A stretch of 64,000 nucleotides of DNA from Liolophura sinensis (lineage: Eukaryota > Mollusca > Polyplacophora > Chitonida > Chitonidae). The stretch spans positions 78,582,028 to 78,646,027 of the forward strand of contig NC_088295.1 in the NCBI RefSeq assembly GCF_032854445.1. Direction: 5' to 3'. The number at the start of each line of letters is the position of its first letter. Within the stretch, counting starts at the first letter, position 1. The position numbers were made by a program, and so were the translations under genes. The notes under the pieces were generated by a model. It did not search any database, was not told the DNA's origin, and saw only the letters and a program-made list of their open reading frames with translations. This document shows, in pieces, positions 38,301-49,700 of the stretch.

Positions 38301-41300
38301 TATGGCTGAGTTAGAAGTGTTACCAGGTAACATTGCCTTTATCAACCTTACCAAGTAAAACTGCCTTTATCAGCCTCACCAGGCAATACCGCATTTATTC
38401 ACCTCACTAACACGCAGGTTTCCATGGCAATCACAATTGGTGTGTGATAAACATTATACATAAAACATACTTGACTTTTCCCACATGTAGTTAACAGTTA
38501 ATAAATGTCCTTAGTTTGATTCCAAACTATTCAAAGGTTATGAACAAAAATGCCAATCCATGCTCAGAATAAAAACATTTTGGATGTGTGCCCATTTTGT
38601 GTTGATTGAAAACAGACTGTCATGCCATCACCAAGCCTGCACCAGAAGAACAGTTCCACAGCAGGCTTGCAGATATCTGTGGGGTTATACTCATACTTAT
38701 TCAAGTCCATACTTACATGTAGCTGACACACCTGTGTTTTAGAAAATACCTCGAGGACAATGATAGATGGATGGGACTGTTCATTCCAAGGCCAAAAGCC
38801 TGAGGGGAGAGAGGAGAACAAGAGTTCAGCAGGTCAGTCTGCTGGTATGAAGAGAGAAAGTTGAACAGCCAGAATTCAATTGCTGATACTAAACCCTTCT
38901 TTCTTCATGCAGATTAGGCTGTTTAATTATTCCAAGCTTTTCACTTGATGAAAAAAGGCTGATATTTGGATTAAGTCAGACATGGTTTGGGAATATGGTA
39001 TATAAACAAGCACCAGAAGACTCGAAAAACAAATCTCAAACACAGATCTCATCTCAACTCATCCGAAATTGCACAGTATTGAGTTCCACAGGTATGGAAA
39101 ATGAATGCCAGCTGAAAATTTTTCGGCGTTATTCACCACCATATCAAAGTTATGTTCCCAGAATGCACATTTCTAGGATTCAAACTGAAAAGGCACTTTC
39201 ATAATGATGGCGAATGGAACATGAAAATTTACCACCAGTTTAAATGTTGCTTCGGTTCTCTGTACTGAGGCCAGTCATGATCATGGGATGTGACATTTAT
39301 GTCAAGTGCATTATGGATGACAGTGTCGAGAATTTGTCAAAATGATGCCAGGTCTGAATACATACGTTTCACAGTCTTTAATTTGTAGTTTATTATGGAT
39401 TTGTAATGAAAGTGTAAAAGTAGGCGAGATCTGAATACATACGTTTCACAATCTTTAATTTGTAGTTTATTATGGATTTGTAATGAAAGTGTAAAAGTAG
39501 GCGAGATCTGAATACATACGTTTCACAGTCTTTAATTTGTAGTTTATTATGGATTTGTAATGAAAGTGTAAAAGTAGGCGAGATCTGAATACATACGTCT
39601 CACAGTCTTTAATTTGTAGTTTATTATGGATTTGTAATGAAAGTGTAAAAGTAGGCGAGATCTGAATACATACGTTTCACAGTCTTTAATTTGTAGTTTA
39701 TTATGGATTTGTAATGAAAGTGTAAAAGTAGGCGAGATCTGAATACATACGTTTCACAGTCTTTAATTTGTAGTTTATTATGGATTTGTAATGAAAGTGT
39801 AAAAGTAGGCGAGATCTGAATACATACGTCTCACAGTCTTTAATTTGTAGTTTATTATGGATTTGTAATGAAAGTGTAAAAGTAGGCGAGATCTGAATAC
39901 ATACGTTTCACAGTCTTTAATTTGTAGTTTATTATGGATTTGTAATGAAAGTGTAAAAGTAGGCGAGATCTGAATACATACATTTCACAGTCTTTAATTT
40001 GTAGTTTATTATGGATTTGTAATGAAAGTGTAAAAGTAGGCGAGATCTGAATACATACGTTTCACAGTCTTCAATTTGTAGTTTAATATAGATTTGTATT
40101 GAAAGTGTACATGTTGTTTAAATTCCAGAAGACTTGCTGGTGCAGTTTTTCCAGTTTTACTGCAGTATTGACTTCAGTAATGTGGTGTTATCAACACGAA
40201 CAGGCCGGATCATTCCAGTGTCTGAATTTTATGAATCTTTAAGCAAGAACGATAGAGCTAAATACTTCAAGGTAAGCTTTTATCTCTGATGGAAACCAAT
40301 GCATAAATGATCTTGATAGATGTTTTGTGAAGGCTGTGCCAGGGAGTCAAACTTAATCTATTTTGTGTTTGAACACAGCTTTTGAACTGCGTGTAGGTCT
40401 GGCTGACTGTTTCCAAAAAGCTGTATATAACTGATTTAAACACAACTGTATTTTTTTAATCCTGGGAATTAAAGTGAAAAACAACTAACCAATGGGTAAA
40501 ACTTTAGATTTCCAGTACCAAAATTTGAGCATTTGAATGAGTAAAATCGAGATGACGCTATGGAATCGGCCACTGTGTTGTTATTTCATAATGGTATCCA
40601 CAGTTTTGCCTGTTCTATAAAGAGGATCTCTCTACATTCTGGGCATGTGCCGAGCACTGGAATCTACTTCCCCAAATATTCAAACCATTCACACTGCTAG
40701 TTATTGATACAGTAAATGTAACCCAATTATTTTCTTTCCTCAATACTTACAGCGCATTCTTCACAGCCTTCTACACCATTTTATGTTCTTCTTTTCTCAG
40801 ACAGGACCAATATCAGTGCAAGATCCATTTGTCCTTGACCACAACATCACCCTGAATGTCAACGACAAAGTGCGACTGAAACTGGTGGATGAGCTCAACA
40901 ACGCCCGGCAGATTTGTCAGGAGTCTTTTTCGCCTCCTGCAGATAAGCAGGAGTTATGGGGCCTGCTATTACTGTTTGACTCCTCACCAGAGGGTGCTAC
41001 TGGAGAGCTGAACACTTCTGGCTCTAAATCTGAAGGGAAGTCCATCCAAAATGCCTTCTGTGTTGTCCTGAAGATGTCTCAGATGTCTGAAAGCATGGTG
41101 AAATACCTGAACAGCTGCCCTGATTACAGGGTAGAGTGGGTGTTAGCTGTGTGTAGATTTCTACAGATCATGCTCACAGACATCTTATTGTTTGACTGTA
41201 CGGTAGAATGGGACGGCCAGGCAGTGTTACCCGAGACTGTGTGCAGCCAGGCTATGAACAGCGTCAAACTGCAGGCAGACTCAGGAGGGATACCCACATC

Positions 41301-42009
41301 TCAGTCAGACAAAGGGAGATCACCCAAAGCATCCTCCACTAGTGTTGTTGCTGCTGATAGAGTGGAAAGACCAAGTAGTGAGACACCCATGGCTGTAACA
41401 GACAGTGGAAATGAGTCCCCAGAAAATCCATCTGCACAGGTGTCTCAACGTCTTCCAGGTGACTCAGCGGCTCAGCGAGCTGACACAAATAAAAGATGCA
41501 GGAAGGAGGATGAAATCTCTTCAGATTCAGTGAAAAGGTGCAAAAATGAGACCAGCGTGAGTACAGGAGAGGTGAGTGACATGCAGAAGGTAGAGGCTGG
41601 CTGCTCCAAAACTGACAGACGTGAGCAGCATGACCTGGCACTGACGAGGTCAAGTGGTCGCCTGCCATGTCTAAGGCTTCAGTGCAGTTCTGTGTACCGA
41701 ACTTGGAATGGCAGGAAACCTGTGCGTAGACACCTGGTCAGCAATGGAGCTTGTGACAGCCTGGAGCTGGAGAGGAAAGTCACAGAGGGTTTGCTTAAGG
41801 CTGACATACCTGCTAAGAAACCTGTCCTCCAGTTTACCTGTGAGATAGAGGCTGTCATAGAACCAGGTAAAACTGCTGCACTCATCGCTTTTAAACCGGG
41901 AAAAGTCGGTGCAAAGGAGTTTACATGCTTTTATCCATTTGCCAAAACTTACCTGACGAAGGCTGTGGACAAGTACCTGGCAGAAACCATTCCACAACTC
42001 TCTGCTTAA
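29324..42009 (+). CDS. TUT1: U6 snRNA terminal uridylyltransferase / Star-PAP, about 914 aa
   Basis: Exons are 29324-29366 (tentative), 30716-30905, 31887-32180, 34664-34778, 36253-36416 (or to 36458), 37014-37279, 38097-38326, 38743-38832, 40129-40271 and 40801-42009, with stop TAA. Domain order matches vertebrate TUT1: an N-terminal C2H2-like finger (CEVC), an RRM (SVFTRGFPP ... GVYAIIEF ... KPREFK), then the catalytic signature FGSSDNGFGTKGCDMD with a third Asp in KCDLSVNN. Next come NYALSLLVVFFLQ, IDGWDCSF, VQDPFVLDHNI and a C-terminal KA-1-like region (YRTWNGRKP ... YLAETIPQL). A Lys/Arg cluster (KRCRKED...VKRCK) may be a nuclear signal. The expected role is U6 RNA 3' uridylation and poly(A) addition to selected mRNAs. 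The long Pro-rich insert of the human enzyme is much shorter here. Exon 1 does not join exon 2 in phase, so a small exon or a different start is missing from the model. An ATTAAA lies at 42321-42326. Confidence 0.9.
29771..30030 (+). repeat. Diverged SINE copy
   Basis: The head is degraded, but gacccaggagcctctcacca, cgctgtgagttgaag, the core and the ATAAATAAATAAAT tail are recognisable. It lies in TUT1 intron 1. Confidence 0.75.
30447..30606 (+). repeat. 5'-truncated SINE copy
   Basis: It starts inside the core (gtcagcaacctgcgaatggt) and ends with an AAATAAATAAATAAATC tail. Confidence 0.75.
32163..33775. repeat. 34-bp tandem array derived from the TUT1 exon 3 donor
   Basis: The first unit starts at 32163 inside exon 3 and spans the exon end at 32180 (ctccagtcctgtcacacg, then gttagtattt). 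The next units begin at 32197, 32231 and 32265, and several dozen follow. Toward the end the array is organised in roughly 306-bp higher-order blocks (near 33139, 33445 and 33752), which also contain single 42-bp units of the next array. Confidence 0.93.
33776..34350. repeat. 42-bp tandem array in TUT1 intron 3
   Basis: cagtgctgtgtggctgctgt followed by agggtacggcaaggctactg repeats about 13 times. Because 42 is divisible by three, open frames run through it on both strands. These are repeat artefacts, not genes. Confidence 0.92.
34865..36252. repeat. 81-bp tandem array derived from the TUT1 catalytic-exon acceptor
   Basis: About 17 units with an 81-bp period (for example at 35011, 35092, 35173 and 35254) each contain ttgtttattag, then ttgtaggatacatatatttg. 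The last unit runs into the true acceptor (ttgtttattag at 36242-36252) and exon 5, which begins cttgtaggttagatatatttg. A partial unit recurs after the exon at 36475-36516. Confidence 0.95.
37322..37512 (+). repeat. Undescribed interspersed repeat, copy 1
   Basis: It shares most bases over about 190 bp with 50462-50650: tatgcatacaatta, a central gcaaggtgc/gcaagcttc block, cagaatgttt and agaat-aggg. It lies in TUT1 intron 6. Confidence 0.65.
37660..37845 (+). repeat. Possible retroelement remnant
   Basis: catggatcaccaccaaaatg ... cacaaaatttcatctaattc ... gacagacaaataattgg resembles a widespread metazoan repeat tail. Identification is from memory only. Confidence 0.3.
37914..38069. repeat. 52-bp tandem repeat, three copies
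   Basis: tgatcagatgtgtacaatgt starts at 37914, 37966 and 38018, in TUT1 intron 6. Confidence 0.9.
38320..38403 (+). repeat. 28-bp triplicate of the TUT1 exon 7 donor
   Basis: Units at 38320, 38348 and 38376 begin ttaccagGTAAC, ttaccaaGTAAA and tcaccagGCAAT. The first spans the real exon-intron junction at 38326/38327. Confidence 0.85.
39345..40114. repeat. 77-bp tandem array, about ten copies, in TUT1 intron 8
   Basis: aggcgagatctgaatacata starts at 39422, 39499, 39576 and so on to about 40038, with a first, variant copy near 39345. The array ends some 14 bp before the acceptor of exon 9 (AG at 40127-40128). Confidence 0.95.
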
Positions 42010-42326
42010 CTTCTTTATTGAAAAAAGATTTTATCCACGTTTATAAGGATGCATATTTTTTATTGATACCATGTTGATTGTGATACAAGCTGTTAACCTG
42101 ACTCTAGGTGAGAAAGGCCATTATAATAAGTACAAATTTTAAAAATGGTTTCAAAGTGTGTAGAGGTTTTAAAGATAATTAAGTTATGAATATGTTATCT
42201 GCAACGGAATACTTTCGAAGTTTTGTGAACTTTTCATCTTGTGCTGTGATTACAAGTGAATCAGAATGTAAAGTTTAACATACATACATATCTTTCATAT
42301 TAATGTGTGATTTCAATTTAATTAAA

Positions 42327-43784
42327 GTGAGATTGGATGTAAACTGCACCATAGATATCCATGATCTGAAATCAGTGAATTAACCTCAGGTGACATGCAA
42401 TGACGGAAGCCTTGAGAGGACACCTCCACAACTGACCAATCAACACAAAAGTTTCATCTGCAAAAGGGGATTCCCCAGGCTGAGCTTTACTGATTGGCTA
42501 CAGTGGCATCACCTATTGTATATGCTGGATAGTGTGAGCAGGTTAAAACATTGCTGTGCAGCAGTTTACGTACAATCCGACTTTAGTTACCAGCGCCTTA
42601 TATAGTCACTTTGGTTCTGGAAAACATTTAAGCTCCCAGACTGCTGCCTGCCCAAACTAAACAAGCTGTATTAAAACTAACAGGTAATTAAAACAAAAAT
42701 ATGATGGTTTACCTATAAACAGTTAAGTTTTCATATAAATGAAAAAGATTTAAAAGCTCTTAGAAAACATCATTTTGAGATGCATTTTTAAAATTTCTTT
42801 ATGCACAGTCACAATGTCATCATTAAAGTTTGGGATCAGAAGCTAACATGTTTTTCTAGATATAGCCCTGGTTACATATACATTCCATGGAAAACTACCA
42901 ACATGTTATGGTACGGGAATGTTAAAATATGACACAAGAGACCCTAAAGCTGTGAAGAGAATTGTCTACATAACATTTGTATTCTGGACTAAGCGCACAT
43001 GTATTTCATATACAACATATGGCAGGCTGTATCCGTTTCTCCATTCCAACATTAATAGTCTGTATCAGATTATAAACTCAGATCATACTAATGTAACAAC
43101 TGCATCCTCAAGAATAGATGCAGTGCCAGCTATGGCTGTCACGCTCTAAATACGAATACTTTATCACAACTGTTAGCATCACAGCGTGTTAAAACAAAAC
43201 AACATGCTGACGCGTAATATTATTTAAGCACATGATTTATCAAATAAATTAACAAGTACAAATCGACAATAGCTAAAATAGCAAGACAGATGTGCATCAC
43301 ATGAACTAGGGATAAATGTCTGGTTGATCCAATGTGTAAAAAACACACACTAGCCATGAAAGTCAAGTAAAGCTACAGTCAAGAACAGAATGCACTGTTG
43401 AAGCCCTGATACATACATCATTTTACATGTATATCACCAGCAATATGCACAATACTCTCAAAATAGAATACATCACCTGAGACTACAAAAGTATGGCCAC
43501 TTACAGGTATACCTCTCTAGTAAGTACAAAGCCACATAAACACTTGCTCTATTTTTAAAATAAATATAAGCCACCTGACAGGAATTTCTGAATAAAATTG
43601 TAAAAATTTAACTCCATACATTAATATGTAAACTTGACAGATTCAATTCTTCACTATTTGAAAGATCTCTTAAAATGTTCTAAATTAATAAATAACATTA
43701 AATGTTTTAATACGTATCTATATTTATGAATACATCTATTTTGGGCATTTTTGTGCACCGTCTTGCCAGTAAGAGAATATATAT
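42327..43784. other. Convergent intergenic region between TUT1 and the annexin gene
   Basis: TUT1 (+) and the annexin gene (-) end toward each other here. The region is AT-rich and no exon is supported. Confidence 0.4.
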
Positions 43785-46700
43785 CTATTTCTTCTTCGCA
43801 GCATTCTCGTCTCTGATCAAGGCCAAGCACAACTTACGGTAATCCCCTGAAATATCATCCTGTAATGGACAAACAGGTTGAAAATATATCATAATTCTAT
43901 AAAGTTCACATCATTTACCAAGACTGCACATTATATGAAACACTAAGGATATTTTCACAGAACTACTGAATTTAATTTCTAATTTTTTGGAACTGACATG
44001 CAGACTTTAATGCCAGAAGACAAAGTGATTTACTGTGGAACACAAAAAGGCTGGAGAAAGTTCATTTACCAAGTTCTGTGGAAGTGCATTCTGTTTTTCC
44101 ATTGTCTAATGATCAGTCCACTTAATACACAAATAGAGTTACTCTAATTTCTCAACCTTTTCGCATGTGAAAGAGCAACTTTCAGTGCAATTCATGCGTA
44201 TTTTTAATTTGATTTTGGAGACCACATTTGTTGGATTTGCCAGTCCCAGGGCTTCACAAAAAATATAATTTTATCAGTTAAAACAAAGGGTTGAAGAATT
44301 ACAGTAGGTATAAAATGATTGTACCCACAGAGCATGGGCAAACCATTTGCTTGATGTCTACAATCGATACATGTATACGAATTGTGGAATGCACTAGAAA
44401 TGTGCTTGCAATAGGCACATGGAGTCATTCAACAGCATTTAAAGTGTTACACGCAGATGTACTGTCTTAAAAATAGCACATGTTTGGGATACACATTGTA
44501 AAACAATACCTTTATAAACATGCCAAGTGTTTGTTTGTAAAGTCGTTGGAATTGCTCCTTTATCTGGACCATGTCAACTTCACAGCGTGACACAAGAACA
44601 CGGCAGACTGTGTCATCATCTGTGCCCAACCCTTTCATAGCACCATGCAGCTCATTGGCAAAGTGGGCAGCTTTGTTCCTGATACAACGCACTGCAGGCA
44701 AAATATCAGGTGTCTAAGTATTAGAAGTGAGGATAAAAGACGCAATAGTGAGTACGCAGAAAAAACAAATCTGCAGGTGTTCTGGAGGAAATCTTGAAAG
44801 CCCTATATGTAAATGTGGCAACAACTTGTGAAAAGAATACTCTAACATTACCTTTTTTTCTGTGTTTCATGTTACACTTAAAAATATATCACTTGTTGGA
44901 AGGAAGCCAGGGCAGGGATCACAAAGCGATCTTAGACTTAAGTCAAAATTTCAATCCTTAAACTTGGTATGTTCTTTTCCATTACTTTAGCTGAAATTCA
45001 CATTGGTCAAGTAATATTTTGACATTGTTATGAAAATAACAATTTTAATGTGATTTGAGGCCAGAGAAATTTAATAACTCAAATTTAACTCAATACAATA
45101 CACATTTCATGTTCCCAAAAGTTCCAATTTTGATGTTTTTGTGTAAGTATATATCTACTTGCAGCATTTATAAATTTTTCCCACCTCATGCTGGCTCTGC
45201 TCGGTTTCCTCCCACCGGAAAGCTGGCTGTCGTCTTATAAGTGAAATATTCTTGAGTATGGCGTAAAACACAAATCAAATAAATAAATATAAATGTTTCC
45301 ACTTTCAATTTCAACATCCCAAAAGCAACAGATTACCTTAAAAATAGAAATTTATTATCAGCCTCAGATCCCCAAACAATGGGATGACTTACCTATGGAC
45401 AGCATGCCTGCCTTGAGATCCCCTGACATCTCTGAACTTATGGTATCCTCTATGTCATTGTTACATATCTTGGCATACTCCTGGAATGTCGCCCTGAGCT
45501 GTGCATAGCTTCTGGAGACCAGAATGGTGTGAAAGCGAGACTCATCCGTCCCCCATTTCTTCTCACCGGCATCCAATAAGGCCTGGGCATCTTGCTTAGC
45601 TTTGTTTCTGTCAAATTCCTTGCTCTCATCCCGAGTGGCTTGAAGCAGTCCAATGAGAAGACGTTTGAAGTGGCCGGATGTGTCAGAGCCTACTTCATTC
45701 TCCATATCCTTGCCAAACACTGTAACACACACAAAAAACCATCTCAATATACACCATGCCCAATTCGTCGACTAATGAAAGCAATGAAGATCCTACATTT
45801 TTCCACCATCACAACTACTTTATACAAATTGCTTTGCCATCTCTCAAAGTCAGGAGGGGGCCTCCGTGGCTCAGTCGGTTAGCGCGCTAGCGCAGCGTAA
45901 TGACCCAGGAGCCTCTCACTAATGCGGTTGCTGTGAGTTCAAGTCCAGCTCATGCTCTCCGGCCGTAAGTGGGAAGGTCTTCCAGCAACCTGCGGATGGT
46001 CGTGGGTTTCCCCCGGGCTGTACCCGGTTTCCACCCACCATAATGCTGGCCGCCGTCGTATAAGTGAAATATTCTTGAGTACGGCGTAAAACACCAATCA
46101 AAAAAAAAAAAAAAAAAAAAAAAATCAAAGTCAGGAGGCCATTACATTTTAAGCCTGTAAAAACCTACACTTCCTCCTTTTTCAAACTAACCACTTTGCC
46201 TGACGAACAGAAACAGATGAAGTTGGAGATGAACAGTTGTCAGCATTAAAGGTATTAGGCCTGTTTCAAAAACATATATTTTATAGACCTTGTACCCTGA
46301 ACAAACCCACTGTATATCGTTTGCCTCTACTCACATGTTTTGTATGCTTCCTTCATAGCTGTCAGCTGAGCATTGCTCCTAGTACAGATCATTTCAACAA
46401 GGACCTTCTCATCTGTGCCTAATCCCTGTAAAGCAAAATGAAGAATCAGTGTGAAATATTAACGTGTACATGTTGCATATATAAATGTAAAACTTAACTT
46501 TCGGGCATATGAGACAAGGTAAACGAACACCTCATCTTATGCAACTTACCAGGTGTTAAAAACCTGACAGACATTATTAAAATGAGCAAGAGTGGACATG
46601 TGACACAAACATCACAGAACATAGCACTGTTGATACTGATAAAGAAAATAAGAATCTGAGGTGCTAAACAGAGAATGAATATCCTTAATTGTACAGAGGT

Positions 46701-49700
46701 AGAGATTAATCAGTAACTGTCAGTAGAATGTTCAAGTACAGGGCTTATTTAAAATTTTTAACCGCATTTGATGTAAATATGCTGCTTACAAATAATCTTT
46801 AATTCATTCCATGGTTTCCATGGTTTTGCTGATGTTTGAAAACTTACCCGGATGGCTTTCTTCACCATGGTGGCATCAAAATCTGCAGAGGACAGACAGA
46901 GCCCTGTGGCCAGCTTACACAAGCCTCCACTCAACTCTCCCTTCAGCTCCTTGATAAGGTCCTGAAAACATGCACAGGATACAGATCAGACACGTCAGAG
47001 GAAAAGCACCAGAAAACCACCCCACCCGGTACCCGAGAGACTTTCAGGTGTATGGGCTCATCCTGGCTACTGGTGGTTGGACTTGAACATCCCACTTCAC
47101 TGGTTAAGGAATTATTAGCTTCTCAAGTGACAGATCTATACATTAGGCCACAGACAGAACAAGTCCTATCCTCAGTGCAGAAAAAATGACATGCATATAA
47201 CTCAACACTATGTGTGTGTGGAGAGTTGGAGGGGAGGTAAACACCTTAATTGTCAGCATATATTATAAAACTGAATACCAATGTACACCACAAAAATATC
47301 TTAAATGGCTCCCGGGGATATCTGCATATTCCAAAAACATATTATATCAACATGTTACCTTGCCAAACATGGTCTTGAAGGTTTTCACAATCTCCTGCCT
47401 TTGCTCATTTGATCTGTATGCCAACACACCAATAATGGCATCCTCATCTGTCCCTGTAAAGTAAATGTCACAGTTAGTTAACACATTGATTTGTCATGTG
47501 AAGTTTTATCAAAAAAAAATCCCATTTCATATACAGTATGTTGACCCTAATATTCTGGCTGATAGTTACATGTTTATGTCTGTCTGTAAAAGCCACTGAT
47601 CCTCATTACCAAGAAATATTAGATTCGCAGGTAAACCACTCAAAAACTGATCTAACTGTCATCGCAAAAAACAGTCAAAATCATATACCTTTACTAACTC
47701 GTTAATCTCAACATAATACACAATACATTCAGGGTGAGTTTTCTGTACCATATGGCTGTAGTATTTTTAACAACGTAAGTAAGGCTGTAGATGAGAAGAA
47801 ACAAATCTCGCGTTGAACTTAATACAATAATGAGTGATCCTCAGGCCTGAAGATGAACCTAAGACGTGACTTACCTAGACCTTTCATGGCCTTCCTCAGT
47901 ACCTCAGCATCTGTTTCTGCATTGAAATTTTCAGCTGGTGTAACAGTTGGATCTTCCTGTAAAACAAGGCCAAGCAGAATTACGCTCCGTTAAGATTCAA
48001 GGATTCAAAGCAGACCTTTCAAAAAGTTCATACCTGACTGTACAAAAGCATGTGTGTGCTTAGCAGCTTACATATATTGATATGTGGGGACTGCTGGCCA
48101 CTCTTTGCCCGAAAACTATGTGGACTAATGCTTACAAAGAGCTACCCCCTCGTTCAATTCTGATGCATGCACATTAGATTCGTCCTAAATACATATCAAG
48201 CAGAGCAATTCTGAAAGATAAAATATTTATGCACATTTTGCCTCAATTGCTACTTGCTTTTACATCACCATTTTCATGTAAATGTTAGACAAAGTCGAAA
48301 ATAGGCTCACATTTACCAGGTCACTATGCTCTGCAATGTTACTAAAATCTGGGTCAGTGAGGCACGAATGCACAGCAGCAGTTGACCTTTACATGAAATT
48401 AAGAATGGAAAGGATGTCGAAAATAACCCCCCTTTTTACTGCAAACTTTATTTGACAGTTTACACCAACTGTGGAGTCCCGTCATTCTGCTCCATAGCAT
48501 TTAGCCAATTGCAAATTCGCAGAACTGAGAGCCAGCTTATCAAAACGTCGTGAAAGGTCAACCATGTATGTGCGGGGAGCAATGACCCAATTTAATATGT
48601 CCCAATGCCACCTATGGATGGCAGGCATGCTGTCCATAGGTATGGAAGAGTAAATCACAAATCTGAACTATCTTGGATTTGCTGCTCATAAAGGTTACAG
48701 AATGTAGAAAAACTTGGCAGAGGAACAGAGAATGTCCTGGTGAACATAATTTATTGGAGTTTTGCCTGGTTAATGCAAGCATTGATCATTTTGCACGGAT
48801 TTTTATAGCACAGGCTTTCTCTGCGCTAAGCTGTTCTTAAATAACAATATTTCAACTGAGAAGACTCCTCTTGTGTGATCCATGCCTAGCCCGGTATTAA
48901 AAGATCACAGCTGAGATCCTTGGTTAGTGTATGTTGTTATCTGTAGGGAGAGAGATGCAGGTTTGGGTCTTGGTACATAAAGTTTATAACATAGAAAATT
49001 ATCCATCTTATCATACAAGCTCTCATTTTTTCTGTAGAATGTTCAAGCACTACCTGGACTGGCTCTGACTCCATTTTCACTTCCTCGTCCAGCTGCTCAT
49101 CCGTCTTACTCCTTGTGGCCTGTACAAAGGCTTTACCAGCTGAGAAGAAATGGCAAACCAAGAGATATTAACACAGAGTTTTCTCTAAATTTTTCATTTA
49201 CCCATTATGTCAATTACTTTAGAATTTAAGATCATCTGTTATATGGTGGTGACGACAATCAATGAAACATTTCCATGTTTTTACAAGCTTACTTCATATA
49301 ATTCATATCAAGGAATTTGCTCCCTCCTATAAATAGTGTGTCCACTACTGTTCTGTAAGATATGGGAACAAAAGTTTAGTCCGTTGACACAGGTGAGTGA
49401 GTTCCCTCCCCTTAGTGCACCTATTATCATTACATATGCCGAAGAGAGAATCGATGTTGAAACAGGGAGTTAAAAATACCTTAATAGTACTTTGTAGTAT
49501 ACTAGTATTCTTGTTATCATAAGCTATATGACTGAATTTTATAGCCACACCTTTATGAATCTTGGCTCGTGTATAAAGAAAATATGTAAGCTCAGACAAG
49601 TTGTTTTTTTGTTGGATATTGGGATATAAAGATGTAATAACTCACATTTGGCACTGCTCTCTGGGGGAGGGCCTCCAACAACCAGGGACAGGATAATCTT

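Noticed and set aside
39345-40114. CRISPR-like regular repeats
   Set aside because: Repeats are directly contiguous without spacers, and this is an animal genome. It is a minisatellite.
41339-41997. Minus-strand open frames of about 108 codons
   Set aside because: They are antisense to the last TUT1 exon, which has clear family similarity on the + strand.
46836-47189. 117-codon + strand frame
   Set aside because: It is partly antisense to annexin exon 46961-46848 and otherwise intronic; no family features.
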